A DNA stretch of 64,000 bases from positions 71,060,891 to 71,124,890 of the forward strand of contig NC_134398.1 of the NCBI RefSeq assembly GCF_050003625.1, given 5' to 3'. Source of the stretch: Haematobia irritans (taxonomy: Eukaryota; Arthropoda; Insecta; Diptera; Muscidae). The translations under genes were made by a program, and so were the position numbers. The notes below the pieces were generated by a model, which was not told the origin of the DNA, did no database searches, and saw only the letters and a list, made by a program, of their open reading frames with translations. Position 1 is the first letter of the stretch; the number at the start of each line of letters is the position of its first letter. Shown here in pieces: positions 1 to 10,752 of this stretch.

Positions 1-88
1 CGTTTCAAATAAAGAACCGATGAGATTTTGCAAATTTTATGCGTTTTTTTTTAAAAAAAAGTTATCAAGCTCTTAACAAATCACCCTT
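1..88 (+). mobile_element. rosa-like (DD41D) element, 3' terminus cut by window edge
   Basis: These bases match the 3' ends of the three rosa-like copies at 52.8, 55.5 and 59.3 kb: the untranslated tail, an A-run, then the terminal inverted repeat ending AATCACCCTT, followed by the TA target dinucleotide at 89-90. Orientation is that of a + strand copy whose transposase lies to the left, outside the window. Whether that copy is intact cannot be seen. Confidence 0.88.
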
Positions 89-100
89 TATTTCTTACAT

Positions 101-513
101 ACATTGAAAAGAAGCATGTCCGGTTCCAAAGATGTTGTACACTAATTCCGAGACAAATTCGAATGTATTCGTTTTTTTCAGCTTTTTCTTCATGAGCTAT
201 CAAAGTGCTCGAATTCAAGTTGAAAAACATTTTCTATTTTTGAACCCTTTTTTGGTTTGTGGTCAAGATACAAAAACTCCACAAACTAAAAGACTATTTC
301 ATTAATTTTAAGATTTTTTTAGAATTGACCCTAGCCTTCTTTCATGTAAAGATACCCATTTTTAACTTGAATCACTTAACTATAAGGACAAAACGACTTC
401 ATCGGCTTTTGGACAAGAAAAAAGTTTATATTATAACCTAAATTCGCGTTCGTATTTTAACGACAAGAAATCTTTGTGAGGCCAAAGAGACAAAGACAAT
501 ATTTTTTCAGTGT
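101..513 (+). mobile_element. MITE family A, internally deleted copy
   Basis: The left end (ACATTGAAAAGAAGCATG) and right end (ATTTTTTCAGTGTA) match the ends of the longer copies at 48264-48926 and 2181-2831. The middle is shortened: about 250 bp present in the long copies are missing around the tract near 200-240. No coding capacity. The termini CACTGAAAAAA are short inverted repeats, so this is probably a non-autonomous DNA transposon; the superfamily is unknown. Confidence 0.75.
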
Positions 514-977
514 ATAAAGCAATTCATATCTACTATTTTAATTTGGTAATATCATAATAACTTTAGAATATTATAATAACATGAAAGGGATAAACGAGTC
601 AAATGCTAATATTCCTAATAATTTACTGACAGTCTATCTAAGGTATTTGTATGGTAATATTAGATTTAAAGTTTACGATAACTTTTATGAATATGAAGAA
701 AAAAAACTTTACAGCAAAAATGCCCGCATAATGGCTGAAACCATTATTCATTTTTCAATTGATCTTTGGAATATGTGGAAAACCTTATTCTGGCAGCAAG
801 GCTTAGATAAAAGTGCTGTTTTATCCATATTTCGATAGAAACATGACGAAAATAAAAAAGCAAAAAACAGCTAAAAGGGTCATGAAAAAAAGCCAGAAAA
901 AAAGCTAAATGCATTTTTTCCCGCTAAACGACTTCAAAAAAAAGCCAAATCTAGCGGGAAAATAACTACATTGGTAA
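514..977. other. Anonymous AT-rich DNA
   Basis: AT-rich. An 85-codon + strand frame (581-838) is open but has no recognisable motif and is probably chance. At 841-965 there are A-rich tracts with repeated AAAAAAGCCA/AAAGC words and CCCGCTAAA/TAGCGGG inverted words, possibly the eroded end of a small DNA transposon. Confidence 0.4.
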
Positions 978-1004
978 CGCTGTTCGACATACAGAAACAG
1001 GCTG
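978..1004. repeat. Solo arm of a palindromic MITE
   Basis: The word TTCGACATACAGAAACAGGC and flanking bases match the right arm of the two-armed palindromic element at 38887-39029. Only one arm is visible here, so this is a fragment. Confidence 0.6.
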
Positions 1005-1059
1005 TAAATCTACATTGCACCCAGAGAAGGAATATGATGAGCCCAAACATGTTTCTACA

Positions 1060-1300
1060 AAAATTTGGAGAAAATTTTACCAAACAACAACCAAAAATAA
1101 TGTATTTTGCAAAATTGTATTTCTATAAAAAAAATATTTCTATAGAAAATTTTGTTAAAATTTTATTCCAAAATTGTTTGTTTTCAATTGTTTTCAAAAT
1201 TTTATTTCTATAGAATATTTCGTCAAAATTCTATTCCTATAGAATATTTTATCAAAATTGTATTTCTATAGAAAATTTTGTAAACATTTTATTTTTCAGA
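1060..1300. repeat. ~30-bp tandem repeats (TTCTATAGAAAATTTTG type)
   Basis: Degenerate tandem copies of a roughly 30-bp unit containing the palindrome TTTCTATAGAAA followed by ATTTTGTCAAAA. The same unit occurs inside the Helentron-like G element (21500-22300) and at 63290-63900, so this is probably a relic of that family. Confidence 0.65.
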
Positions 1301-1319
1301 TCGATCCGCCCCCTGTAAA

Positions 1320-1900
1320 CGTTAATAGTTAGACCCTTCACCAGTCTGTCTGCGAGCACATTTTCGAAATCAATGTGGGGTTGCATTTTGAGACCAATCG
1401 ACATAAAATTGTGCACAGGTATTGTACTGGGTCAGAATAGAACCCCTATTCATTTTGGAAGAAACCAGTCCAGATTTAGATATAGCTCTCGTGTTCTATG
1501 TAGATATAGCTCTTTCATCCGATACGCACTTAATTCTGAATTGATAATATTTTCAAGTGTGCTACATTTGGTTGAAATCGGTTCTAATTTAGACATAGCT
1601 CCCATATATATCCTTCGCTTCGATTCACAACTTATCACTTAAAGACAACACATTGCTTTTAAGACAAACGCATACTAATTTTGAACATTTTTAATATTAT
1701 TCTATACACCTATAGTAATATTTTCCATTTTACATTGTGTCACTTAGTTTATTAGGTTTTTTTTACGGCCAATTTTCTACAACGTGTTTTTAACTAGCGT
1801 ATCAAAATGTACATAAAGTAACAAGTGCCAACTTTGCCAGAATGTTTGCCCATCACCATGCCACCATATATATGGTGGTGGGTATAAAAAGTCGGAAAGA
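1320..1900 (+). mobile_element. Decayed Helentron-like element (F type)
   Basis: The words TCCAGATTTAGATATAGCTC and CATAGCTCCCATATATATCC match the ~150-bp internal unit of the F elements, in the orientation of the copy at 34357-36261. The right end near 1857-1895 has a hairpin (CACCATATATATGGTGGTGG) followed by GTATAAAAA, resembling F/G termini. Heavily mutated. Confidence 0.55.
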
Positions 1901-2180
1901 TTGTTGGTGCTTAAAAAGAAATATTCGTGTAACAATTTCCTATTTTGTTCTACATATGTACTAATTCCCTCACATATTGTATTTTAATGATAGCCCTGCT
2001 CATAAACAAAATTGAAATATGTATATTTTTGTTTCAATATCAATTTTCTAAAAATCAATAAGTATACTCTTATATATGTTCAACTATCAAATACGTATGT
2101 ATGGTATGTTCATATACAATCAATCTATTACAAATTCGAAGAATGTTTTTTTATTATGCGTGACAATTGCTTACATAATT

Positions 2181-2831
2181 ACACTGAAAAAAATATTGTC
2201 GTGAGGTCAAAGATTTCATGTCTTTAAAATACGAATGAAAATTTTGCTTAGCATAGAAGACGCATTTCTCTAATATAAAGTTTTTTTCGTTGTCCAAAAG
2301 TCGATAAACTTTTCAATGAAGTCATATTGTCCTTATTACTAAGTGATTTCGCTTAAAAATGGGTATCATAACATGAAAGAAAAATTTTTTGGGCTAAAGT
2401 CAACTTGACTTTAATAATTCAGAAAAATTCTTTAAAATTAATGAAATTGTCTTTAAATTTGTTGTATTTTTGCATCTTGACTACAAAGCAAAAAATCGTT
2501 CAAATATAGGACATGTTTTTCAGCACTTTATTTTACAGACGTTTTTTACTGGAAACATAGCATAATTTCTACTGGAAGTCGAGTCTTAAAAATAAAGTTG
2601 TCGTTAACTCGTTTTTAAACGACTTTGATAGCATACGAAGAAAAAAAGCTGAAAAAGCGAAAAATTAAAATTTGCTTCCTAGAAGCAAGTACACAAAACC
2701 CAAATTTAAAAGAGAATTGTATCTTAAAAGTATCCTTAATTGAATTCTCCGCTTCTTTGGCTCGGAATCAATACCAAATTTTTTAAAGTAAAGACAAAAT
2801 CTTTGGAACCGGGTATGCTTTTTTTCAGTGT
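2181..2831 (-). mobile_element. MITE family A, near-full copy
   Basis: Minus-strand copy of about 650 bp bounded by ACACTGAAAAAAATATTG and GTATGCTTTTTTTCAGTGT. It is collinear with the + strand copy at 48264-48926, including the shared interior words GGAATCAATACC, TCAAGTTGACTTTA and CGACTTCATTG (reverse complements here). No open reading frame of note. Confidence 0.8.
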
Positions 2832-2930
2832 ATTCAACATATTTAATGTAATTTCCATTATAGTTGTGGACATATAAATAGCAGAATGAACCCGTAAAAA
2901 CCTTTGCCGTAGTTATTTCCTATAATTGTT

Positions 2931-3115
2931 TACAGTGAAAAGATATTGTCGTGAACACTAAGATTTCTTATGCTAGGCGATATTTGCTTAGCATGGAAGA
3001 CACATATCTCGAGAACAAAGTTTTAGTTTCTTGATCAAAAGTCGATAGGCTTTGCAATGAAATTTTGTCCATAAAGGAGTTTCTTAAATTGGGTAAGTTG
3101 ACATAAAAGGCCATT
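2931..3115 (-). mobile_element. MITE family A, terminal fragment
   Basis: Starts with TACAGTGAAAAGATATTGTC and follows family A through the TTGCTTAGCAT and AAAGTCGATAG words before breaking off near 3115. It lies 100 bp from the copy at 2181-2831 in the same orientation, so it is a second, older insertion or a tandem fragment. Confidence 0.6.
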
Positions 3116-3719
3116 CTATTGATGCAATATTGTATAAACATCGTTGCACACAACGATAGAACATCGTTGCCTTGTTGTTCTATCGAAACGATCTCATCAG
3201 TGCAAGTCACGTCGGTGGTGCCAGATTGCATTTTGATAAAGTGCCATTTCCTCGATTCACATATTTTATTGAAGTATTACTTAAATTCCATATTTTTTTA
3301 ATTCACTTAAAGCTACAACGTATTAAAAATTAATTTAAAGATTATTTCCTTAAATAAAAAAGGCCTTATTCATAAAAAATCATTAAAGTGTACTTTAAAC
3401 CAGTGATTGCTGTCACTCTCTTTTTATTTTATAAGCTTTATATAAAAATAGGTATTCATTAATAATTAATAGTTATCAGGTGTTTTTAGTAATCAGGTAA
3501 CAACGTTCTATCTTGTCATTTCCATCGTAGTGATTATAACTGGTAGACCTTACTAATTAATTTTCTCAACATTTTAATTATTTTGAATTAATTTATATAA
3601 AAGGCATTACTCACACTATACAATCATTCTATAATTAGTCAATATGTTAGTATCGATATTGGTATTAATCGACCCGTATTATATTGGAATATCAAGTCTA
3701 TTGTTATTATAAACACATC
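3116..3719. other. Anonymous AT-rich DNA with a small hairpin
   Basis: No gene seen. A 9-bp inverted pair CGATAGAAC / GTTCTATCG (about 3151-3185) could form a hairpin. The remainder is AT-rich, and short frames on both strands lack recognisable motifs. Confidence 0.4.
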
Positions 3720-4569
3720 ACTAATCTAATGGAATTCATCTATATAATTTCTCGAGCAAATTATCAACACATTTTTCATTAAATTATCAAACGAAAGATG
3801 ATGATGAAAAAGAACGAAAACTTTCATTAAAAGTGCGAAGTTTTTCATTGTCTTACAACCAAAGAAACTTTTCATTAAAAATACGAAATATTTCGCACTT
3901 TTTACGAAGAAAAATTCTTCCAAATTTTTCGTAGTTTGTAAGAAAAAACTCGTACTTTTTATGAATAATGTTCGTACTTTTTATAAAACAATTTCGTTCC
4001 TTTTAGGAAAATGTTTCGTACTTTATATAAAAACTTTCGCACGTTTTTGTTTTAATGTTCGAACTTTTAATAAAAAACTTATAGTCCAAAATTCATTTGG
4101 TTGTTGTAACAAGTTTGGAAAATGTCATCACGCTTTACATCTTAAGTTTTTGAATAATTTTTAGTTTTATTGCTTCACTTTTATTCATAGCATGCTATCA
4201 CCCAAATGAGAAGTACCATAGACATGCATAAAAAATAGAATAAAGCACATTATCGAAGACAATTTCATGTCGCGAAAGGAAATTTTACAACTTCAATGAA
4301 ACTTCTTCGTTATTTTAAAGAAAATGTTTCGTACTTTTTATGAAGAAATTTTAACGCAGAAAGTTTCATAATATATTCATAAATTCGTGAAAACTTCTTC
4401 AAAGAATTATGAAATTGAAATAATTGAAGAAAAATTAATGTAGAATATTTCGTAGACGTTTCTTTGTAAAATTTACGAAAATGAATGAAAATTTCGTTGT
4501 TTTAATGAAGAATTCACGAAGAATAGTTAATAAAGAAAAAAATTAACGAAGAGAATTCTTTAAGTGTAA
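3720..4569. repeat. Repetitive TACGAA/TTCGTA-rich tract, probable old MITE
   Basis: Densely repeated words of the form TTTCGTACTTTTTATGAA and CGAAGAAAATT in both orientations over 850 bp, suggesting an inverted-repeat-rich non-autonomous transposon that has decayed. No clear termini or target duplication were found, so the boundaries are approximate. Confidence 0.4.
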
Positions 4570-4855
4570 AACAGTGAAAAATTAATACATAGAAAACAAT
4601 TCATTAAAATTTTTCCAATAAAAATATTAATTGATATTTAAAAAATATACAATTAAAAATTTAATTGACTCAACAATTTTTTTAATGAAAAAAAAAATCA
4701 ATCACAAAACTTAATAGTATCAATTAATTTTTTAACTGACTTTCAATTTTTTAATTGATATTATCATTTCTGTGATTGAAGACATTTCAATTAAAAATTA
4801 ATTGTATCAAATAATTTCGTGATTGAAGACAAAAAATATTTTTTGGTGTGTAAAC
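4570..4855. mobile_element. MITE family E copy
   Basis: AATTAAAAATTAATTG-rich element whose right end (GTGATTGAAGACAAAAAATA, then TTTTTTGGTGTGT) matches the right ends of the copies at 9803-10018 and 19838-20413. The interior consists of repeated TCAATTAATTTTT words. No coding capacity. Confidence 0.65.
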
Positions 4856-5390
4856 ATTGTCCAAAAACAAGCATTTTACAATTACAATACCAAATAGTTA
4901 AAGAAGGGTACATCTTACAATAAATTTTTGCAACTTACCGAATACTTATTAAAGGCTATTGATCGCTTATGAATGCTATTTTTCACGAAATAGTCTATCC
5001 GTCGTTTAACTTTTTATGAATACGACTGAAAATTTTTAAGTTAACACTTCTGATCAAAAAGTTTTTTGGCCATATTTCCCATTAAAACATATGGTTATTA
5101 AGCAAACAAATTTAACAAATTTTAAATAAAAGACATGTTTATGAGTGGTGTAGTTTATTACATACATTACATTAGGAAAATACGCACGAAAATTTAGTTT
5201 GCGGTATCTATCAGACTACGACGTCAGCTACAGAGGGTTAATACGGAAATCAAATTCCCCAAGTCGATTTTTATGGGGAAATGACCGAAAACTAATCATC
5301 AACCCAAATTTTATACAAAATGATTACATTTGCAAAATAGTTACCTCACTACTGTCAAATTTATAGAAGCTATTTTATATTATACGAATT
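4856..5390. other. Anonymous AT-rich DNA
   Basis: No repeat family from elsewhere in the window and no plausible reading frame were recognised here. Confidence 0.4.
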
Positions 5391-5824
5391 TTATTCTAAT
5401 AGTGGTATCAACGCCAAAAAAAGTTTTTTTTTTTTTTTTTTGGATCCACAGATTTTTAACTTCACTTTAGGATTTTCTTGGATTATATATTGGTATACAT
5501 TTCGAGCCAAAACTACATCTTCTTCGATAGATATTTTGACTAGGAAGCTGAACTGAGCATTTGTAGTGTGAGTGCTGTTGGTGAGAAAACGCTTCAAGTT
5601 GAGTGTTACGGAAATAAGAAATGTTGGACTTACAAATTCATGTGCATCGAGATCCAAGATATCCCAATACAACAAGGGTGTTGACAGAATTGTTTAGTTG
5701 TATACAAACAAGAGATTGAGTACACAACTAATAGGCTTGAAAGTATGGAATCATCCCGTGTGATATGTACCATTATCGTACATCTCCTATGCACACCTAT
5801 AATCCTCAGTGTGCATCCCCACAA
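5391..5824 (-). pseudogene. Anonymous minus-strand reading frames ending beside an A-run
   Basis: Two overlapping minus-strand frames, about 64 codons (5630-5824) and 94 codons (5391-5675), appear to be one region split by a frameshift near 5675. Local base composition is less AT-rich than the surroundings. On the minus strand the second frame (containing DILDLDAHEF and ISIEEDVVLARNVYQY) runs into an 18-nt A-run at 5424-5441, which is translated as lysines. The family was not recognised. It could be a degraded host exon, a transposon open frame or a retrocopy with a poly(A) tail. The absence of a 3' UTR or poly(A) signal before the A-run argues against a simple processed pseudogene. Confidence 0.3.
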
Positions 5825-6589
5825 GGAAAGTTAAATAAAAAATTTAATAATATATACAAATGTTCACATCGAAACACATCCATAACAAAAATAAACAATA
5901 TTAAGAAAAATAAATTCATTTATTATGGATTTACTTTCATAATAATAAAAAACTCGTTCAACATTCTCCATTATTTTTTAAAAGTAACCCCCCTTGGATT
6001 GATTACTCATTGCTAATGAGCAATGAGCGATCGAATAAATATTTTGCCACAATCATAATAATAATCAATACATCAGCATGTGTACATGTGCATATGTGAA
6101 TGTACTATGCTTGTACTTTGAAGATATCTGTGATCGATCGCCATCGATCATTATTTATTAACGAATGTGCGATCATTTGTCCAATGCTCATTCGATGGCT
6201 CGTCAATATGGTGGTCGAAGCTGTGTATACCCAATTGTTGGCTGCTCTCTACTAAAAGATCAGCGAGTAGAGAGGCATTTCGATTTTTATGTTGGGGCTA
6301 AATAAGCCCCGCCTTGTTTGTGAGACTACATCGTTTGGTCATTGGTGATCTCATACACAACGCAAACATACAAGTGAACACACATCTCCCCCCCAACTAT
6401 CATACAATACATGAACATGTGGTGGGTGAACAAAACACAAATAAAAAACAAACACAATATACAATAAAGCAACAACACCATGTGTTAACAACAATATCAT
6501 GCTAGCCAGAGAGGGCAAACCATTGGAAAATATTGATATATGCAAATGTAAGTATCGATAAATAGAAGAAGTAACGTAAAGTAAACGAT
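5825..6589. other. Anonymous DNA with GATCGATC and inverted-repeat words
   Basis: No gene seen. An inverted repeat CTCATTGC...GCAATGAG lies at about 6006-6026, and GATCGATCGCCATCGATC lies near 6132-6149. The segment does not match other repeats in the window, so it may be unique host sequence. Confidence 0.4.
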
Positions 6590-6910
6590 TTAGGGCAAAT
6601 AAAATTAATTTAAATAAACTACAAAATAAACTAGCTTAAATTAATTCGAATAAAGTTCAATTAAATTTTACATAATTTAATTAAAATTAATCAACATTTT
6701 AATTTAATCGAAAATTCAATCAACGCCATTATGTTAAATAAATCGATTCAAACCAAAGAAAATTACAAAATATCAGTATATTTAAATACAAATAATTTAG
6801 AATAAATAAATGTAAATTTATTTAATTACTTTAGTTTTAATTAGAGATTAATATTAGCTAAAATAAAATACATTTAATTAAATACACTTAACTACAATTT
6901 ATATAAAAAC
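6590..6910. repeat. AT-rich low-complexity tract
   Basis: Dominated by TTTAATTAAA/AATTTAAT words with very few G or C. No termini or coding potential. Could be an eroded AT-rich MITE or a matrix-attachment-like tract; the sequence does not decide. Confidence 0.5.
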
Positions 6911-7382
6911 TTGATATGATACACCAAAACCAAAAAGGACATCAGTTTCTAATGAGATATGAAAACATTTTAGCTTCTAAGTGCTCAACAATTCAAATCG
7001 GATAAGTGGAAAATCATTGATGTGGTGGAACATACTTAATAGTCACTGTGAAAAAGACAAAATGTCAAAGGGGCTTTAGTTCGCTCTTTTATTAGTATTT
7101 AAAATCTTCAAAAATTGGGATTTATTTAAAATTCTAAAGTTAGTTGGCCATCTTAGATCAGCATTTTTGAAGGAGTTAGTCTCTCTATGTGGTAGCTATA
7201 CCAAAAACCGTACTAGATACTAGCAAATATACATCCTGCTGGACGGTACATCAAAATTAACCTCTCAAAAGTGGGTAAATTTATAAAAATATTAGCAAAC
7301 ATGGAATATCTTTGCAAAAGAACATTGCTACTTCCACACGCAATCTGAATCTTCTGCACATTTTAGGAATACATGTAAAAAA
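6911..7382. other. Anonymous DNA
   Basis: No gene or recognised repeat seen. Confidence 0.4.
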
Positions 7383-7474
7383 ACAGTTTTTGGTGTTCGG
7401 TTGAAGCAAGGATTGAACCCACGACGCTTTGTATGCAAGGCGGGCATTCTAACAATTGCTCCATGGTGGCCAAC
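7383..7474 (-). mobile_element. tRNA-derived SINE, old 5' fragment
   Basis: Minus-strand match to the SINE head: TTTGGTGTTCGG, then the complement of the B box (GGATTGAACCC) and GTATGCAAGGCGGGCAT. Several substitutions relative to the 8554-8909 copy and no body or tail, so it is an old truncated insertion. Confidence 0.65.
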
Positions 7475-8062
7475 TAATGGTATGTTTCTAAAGTTTCTTT
7501 ACATCGGCTCGTGGGCGCCTAGCCCCATACCAAAGACTGGACTAATTTGGACCATCTTTCGAACACCACATGCGAGTACTTAAATACGCCCGATTCCTAT
7601 TTTTATCCAAATGCGATAAAATTCCAATTCGTGCGACTATTAAAGTTCTTCGATGTAAGGGACCGATCTATGGTATATGGAAGATACCTCAAAAATGGAG
7701 AAAAATGAACCACATTGTCAAATTTCTTTCTTTTGGTATGAAATAACTCCGAATGCAAAATTTCATTCATATTGGTTAAACATTTTTCAAATGTAACATT
7801 TTGAGATCAGCCTATATTGGTGTTATGGTAGAATACAGTATTCTGAGTTTTATTGTATAAATAACACCAGAAAATAGTGGCGGGAAAGCAAATCGAACAA
7901 AAATAACAATACTCTATATGTTAATAAAATAGAATAAAAGCTAATCGATTTTTAATTATCTTTTAATGGTTTTCAAAAGATTCCTAATTTCAGGCAAATT
8001 GAATGCGATCGTTTTTTAAAAGGCTATATAAAAAATGGGCCTATAAGCGATATTTGGCATAA
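7475..8062. other. Anonymous DNA
   Basis: No gene or recognised repeat seen. Confidence 0.4.
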
Positions 8063-8270
8063 CTACACGGAAAAAATGTGCCATAAGCACAAATACAAAA
8101 ATGCGGACGACAGTTTTGCTTAGCATAAAGAATGCATTTCACATTTCACACTGATTGACCAGCAGCCTATAAATCTTTCAATGGAGGCGTTTTGTCCTTG
8201 GAGTTAGCAAATTTGACTTAAAATGGATATCTTTACATAAAAGAAAATTCTATTGAATTCTATTCTATCA
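8063..8270 (-). mobile_element. MITE family A, highly diverged fragment
   Basis: Begins ACTACACGGAAAAAATG and follows the family A order of words (TTTTGCTTAGCATAAAG, GTCCTTGGAGTTAG, AAAATGGATATCTTTACAT), with many substitutions. Ends near 8270 without the distal half. Confidence 0.45.
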
Positions 8271-8553
8271 AACGAATTTATTGAACTTGAAAATTAAGGA
8301 ATTGATATAAAGTTATTGAATAGAAAATACCAGATACCAATCTACACAAGCCTAGATGTACACATATTTCATTGCTGGCTAGCTCAAATTCCATAGCCTT
8401 TAGATTAGTTCGGGGTAGATGACTCATTTTGGATCTTATATACTACCTTGTAGCGAAAATTAAATACTCAAATTGAACCATTTTTCACCGCCACTGTGCA
8501 TCGTTTTCATGTAACTAAAACTCCTTATTTCGGTTTGTTACTACAATAACGAA

Positions 8554-8909
8554 TTTGGGAGCCACCGTGGTGCAATGGTTAGCATGCCCGCCTTGCATAC
8601 ACAAGGTCGTGGGTTCGATTCCTGCTACGACCGAACACCAAAAAGTTTTTCAGCGGTGGATTATCCCACCTCAGTAATGCTGGTGACATTTCTGAGGGTT
8701 TCAAAGCTTCTCTAAGTGGTTTCACTGCAATGTGGAACGCCGTTCGGACTCGGCTATAAAAAGGAGGTCCCTTGTCATTGAGCTTAACATGGAATCGGGC
8801 AGCACTCAGTGATAAGAGAGAAGTTCACCACTGTGGTATCACAATGGACTGAATAGTCTAAGTGAGCTTGATACATCGGGCTGCCACATAACCTAACCTA
8901 ACCTAACCT
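8554..8909 (+). mobile_element. Full-length tRNA-derived SINE with (CCTAA)n tail
   Basis: Reference copy of the main SINE family in this window. The head (about 8557-8640) has a pol III A box (TGGTGCAATGG, imperfect) and a perfect B box (GGTTCGATTCC). A ~250-bp body contains TCAGCGGTGG, GACATTTCTGAGGG and GGACTGAATAGTCTAAGTG, and the 3' end is (CCTAA)n. It is flanked by a perfect 14-bp target duplication ACTACAATAACGAA at 8540-8553 and 8910-8923, the hallmark of LINE-mediated insertion. Non-coding; mobilisation depends on a partner LINE that is not identified here. It is close in sequence to the copies at 26139, 38604 and 57478. Confidence 0.93.
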
Positions 8910-8923
8910 ACTACAATAACGAA

Positions 8924-9724
8924 ACAATAAACAGAAATTTTTGACATTACTGAATTCACCTTATTGGTGAACGATCACACACTGTCTTGTTTTTGGTCAA
9001 CAACAATTACATTGAAACCAGTTTCAATTAGTTAGAAACTGGTTTCAAAGACACGACCACATTAGAAATATTTTTTTTTTTCTTTTACGACTATTGAACT
9101 GAGTTTAACTTGCCCTAAAAGAGTCATGAATAAATCTTCAATATTATTGAAATCGTCCTTAAATTCCACGATTTTTTGTAGCTTACTATAATGCTAAAAC
9201 ATATTCAGTTATAGGAGTGTAAATAGTGATTGTGAAGATATAGTATTTTCCGTATTTACATGGCTGAGTATACTTTTGTCGTACGCGACACTTTCACGAA
9301 CACTTTTCCAATTAAAGACTTAATTAAAAAAATGTTTTGTTAATTTCAAAAAAAAAAAATAGCTAAAGATTGAAAATCCTCAATATATGTATTATCCTAC
9401 TTTTGACGCTTTTTTATCTTGAATCCAAGGAAGAAATAAATGTTTTTCGTTACTACAAGCGAAATTGGCTTTACTTCAAAAGCATACGACTTTAATGGAT
9501 TCCCGCAAATGTCAAAGATTCATGTCCTAAATTTAAAGCAAATGTATTGATTTTTTAATTAATTATTTTATGTATTTTAAAGAAATATGTCCTTAATATT
9601 TTCTAATTTGGGTGTCTTTAAATTTAGGTTGCGTAATCTTTCAAATTAGGTCAATATTAGGTCAACATTTTTTCAAAGCACGCATGTATTCACTATTAAT
9701 GAGGAAAACGCTCTTAAATTTGGA
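8924..9724. other. Anonymous AT-rich DNA
   Basis: Contains an imperfect inverted word GAAACCAGTTTCAATTAGTT / AACTGGTTTC near 9015-9048, but no gene. No strong match to the window's repeat families. Confidence 0.4.
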
Positions 9725-9800
9725 ATAGAGGTGTGCGCGTGAGAGAAAATTAACTCACATTCACGGAGCAAAATGTTTATTCACGCACGATAGCCAATCA
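9725..9800 (+). mobile_element. hAT MITE family J, left-end fragment
   Basis: TAGAGGTGTGCGCGTGAGAG matches the terminal inverted repeat of the complete copy at 23748-24253, followed by CACG-rich repeats (TTCACGCACGATAG). Truncated near 9800, where a family E element begins. Confidence 0.65.
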
Positions 9801-9802
9801 CG

Positions 9803-10018
9803 TACACAAAAAATTTTAATTGAATTTTAAAAAAATATTCAATTATAACTTTAATAGATTCAAAATTTTTTTTAATTGAAGCAAAAATTAATTGTCATTA
9901 ATTTTTAATTGGGTCAATTACATTTTTAATTGACTTTGGTGATTGATATTATCGTTTCCGTGATTAATTGGATCAATTAATTTCGTGATTGAAAACAAAA
10001 AATATTATTTTCTGTGTA
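9803..10018. mobile_element. MITE family E copy
   Basis: Ends ACACAAAAAATTTTAATTG and AAAAATATTATTTTCTGTGT, with interior TCAATTAA/TTTAATTG repeats and the diagnostic GTGATTGAAAACAAAAAATA right end. Shorter than the copy at 19838-20413. Abuts the hAT fragment at 9725-9800. Confidence 0.65.
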
Positions 10019-10083
10019 TCAATTCAATTTAGTTAGGCATTTTCTCACGATTAATTGGGGGATACAGAATTGCAATTTCGGAG

Positions 10084-10404
10084 TTACTCGTAATCTAAGA
10101 TTGTACTACACTGCATTATGTTCTTCATATGTTGGGTTATATTTTGCGAAATAAATCCCATTCTCAGAGGCCACAAAGAATGCAGAAGCTGGATGCTGCA
10201 AATGACAATCGTTGAAATATCCATAGATAAAATGTGTGAGAGTGAGGGTCCAAAATGTACACCAACACCATCGTAGCACATACCGGAATGAGAGAAGAAA
10301 ATGAACAAATTATCTACAGTGGGCCTTAAAGATGAGGCCGCGAAATAAAAATTGATATTAAGCATTGATACAAGGTTTAATGACTTTTGTGTTACACACA
10401 TCAT
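10084..10404 (-). other. Unassigned 106-codon open frame
   Basis: An ATG-initiated minus-strand frame in a segment that matches no repeat in the window and is less AT-rich than its surroundings. The product has a hydrophobic stretch (ISTIVICSIQLLHSLW) and scattered cysteines, but I recognise no family. No consensus splice sites bound it convincingly. It could be a small exon, a decayed gene or chance. Confidence 0.2.
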
Positions 10405-10562
10405 TTTTAATTACAAGCATATAATATTTATAATCTAGTATAAAACGATTGCAATAAATGTATATAACTATATATAACATATTATGTTTGGGACATCAAA
10501 TGTTTATATCCAATGTTATTGCTTTGTCTATCTATCTGTCTCGTGTGAAGTAAAAGATGCTA

Positions 10563-10740
10563 CACTCAAAAAAGGGGACGCCAATGCCAATTTAACTCTA
10601 TTTTAATTCATGAAAATTTGTTGACTTTAGTTAAAATTTTCCCGATTTGAGTAAATTTTCCTTATTTGAATCAATCTTTGCTAACTTTACGACTTGAAAA
10701 AAAAACTAAGAAAAAAAGTTGTATACAAATATAGTGCACA
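10563..10740 (+). mobile_element. MITE family C, left-end fragment
   Basis: Starts ACACTCAAAAAAGGGGACG and follows the family C left half (AATTTAACTCTATTTTAATT, then TGAATCAATC-type words) but with many differences from the 45064-45540 copy. Runs into the F element at 10753. Confidence 0.5.
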
Positions 10741-10752
10741 ATTTTAGTAAAA

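Noticed and set aside
8560..8632. A functional tRNA gene (perfect B box, A-box-like start)
   Set aside because: The arms do not form a cloverleaf, the same head recurs at many loci attached to a SINE body, and target duplications flank whole copies. It is a SINE head.
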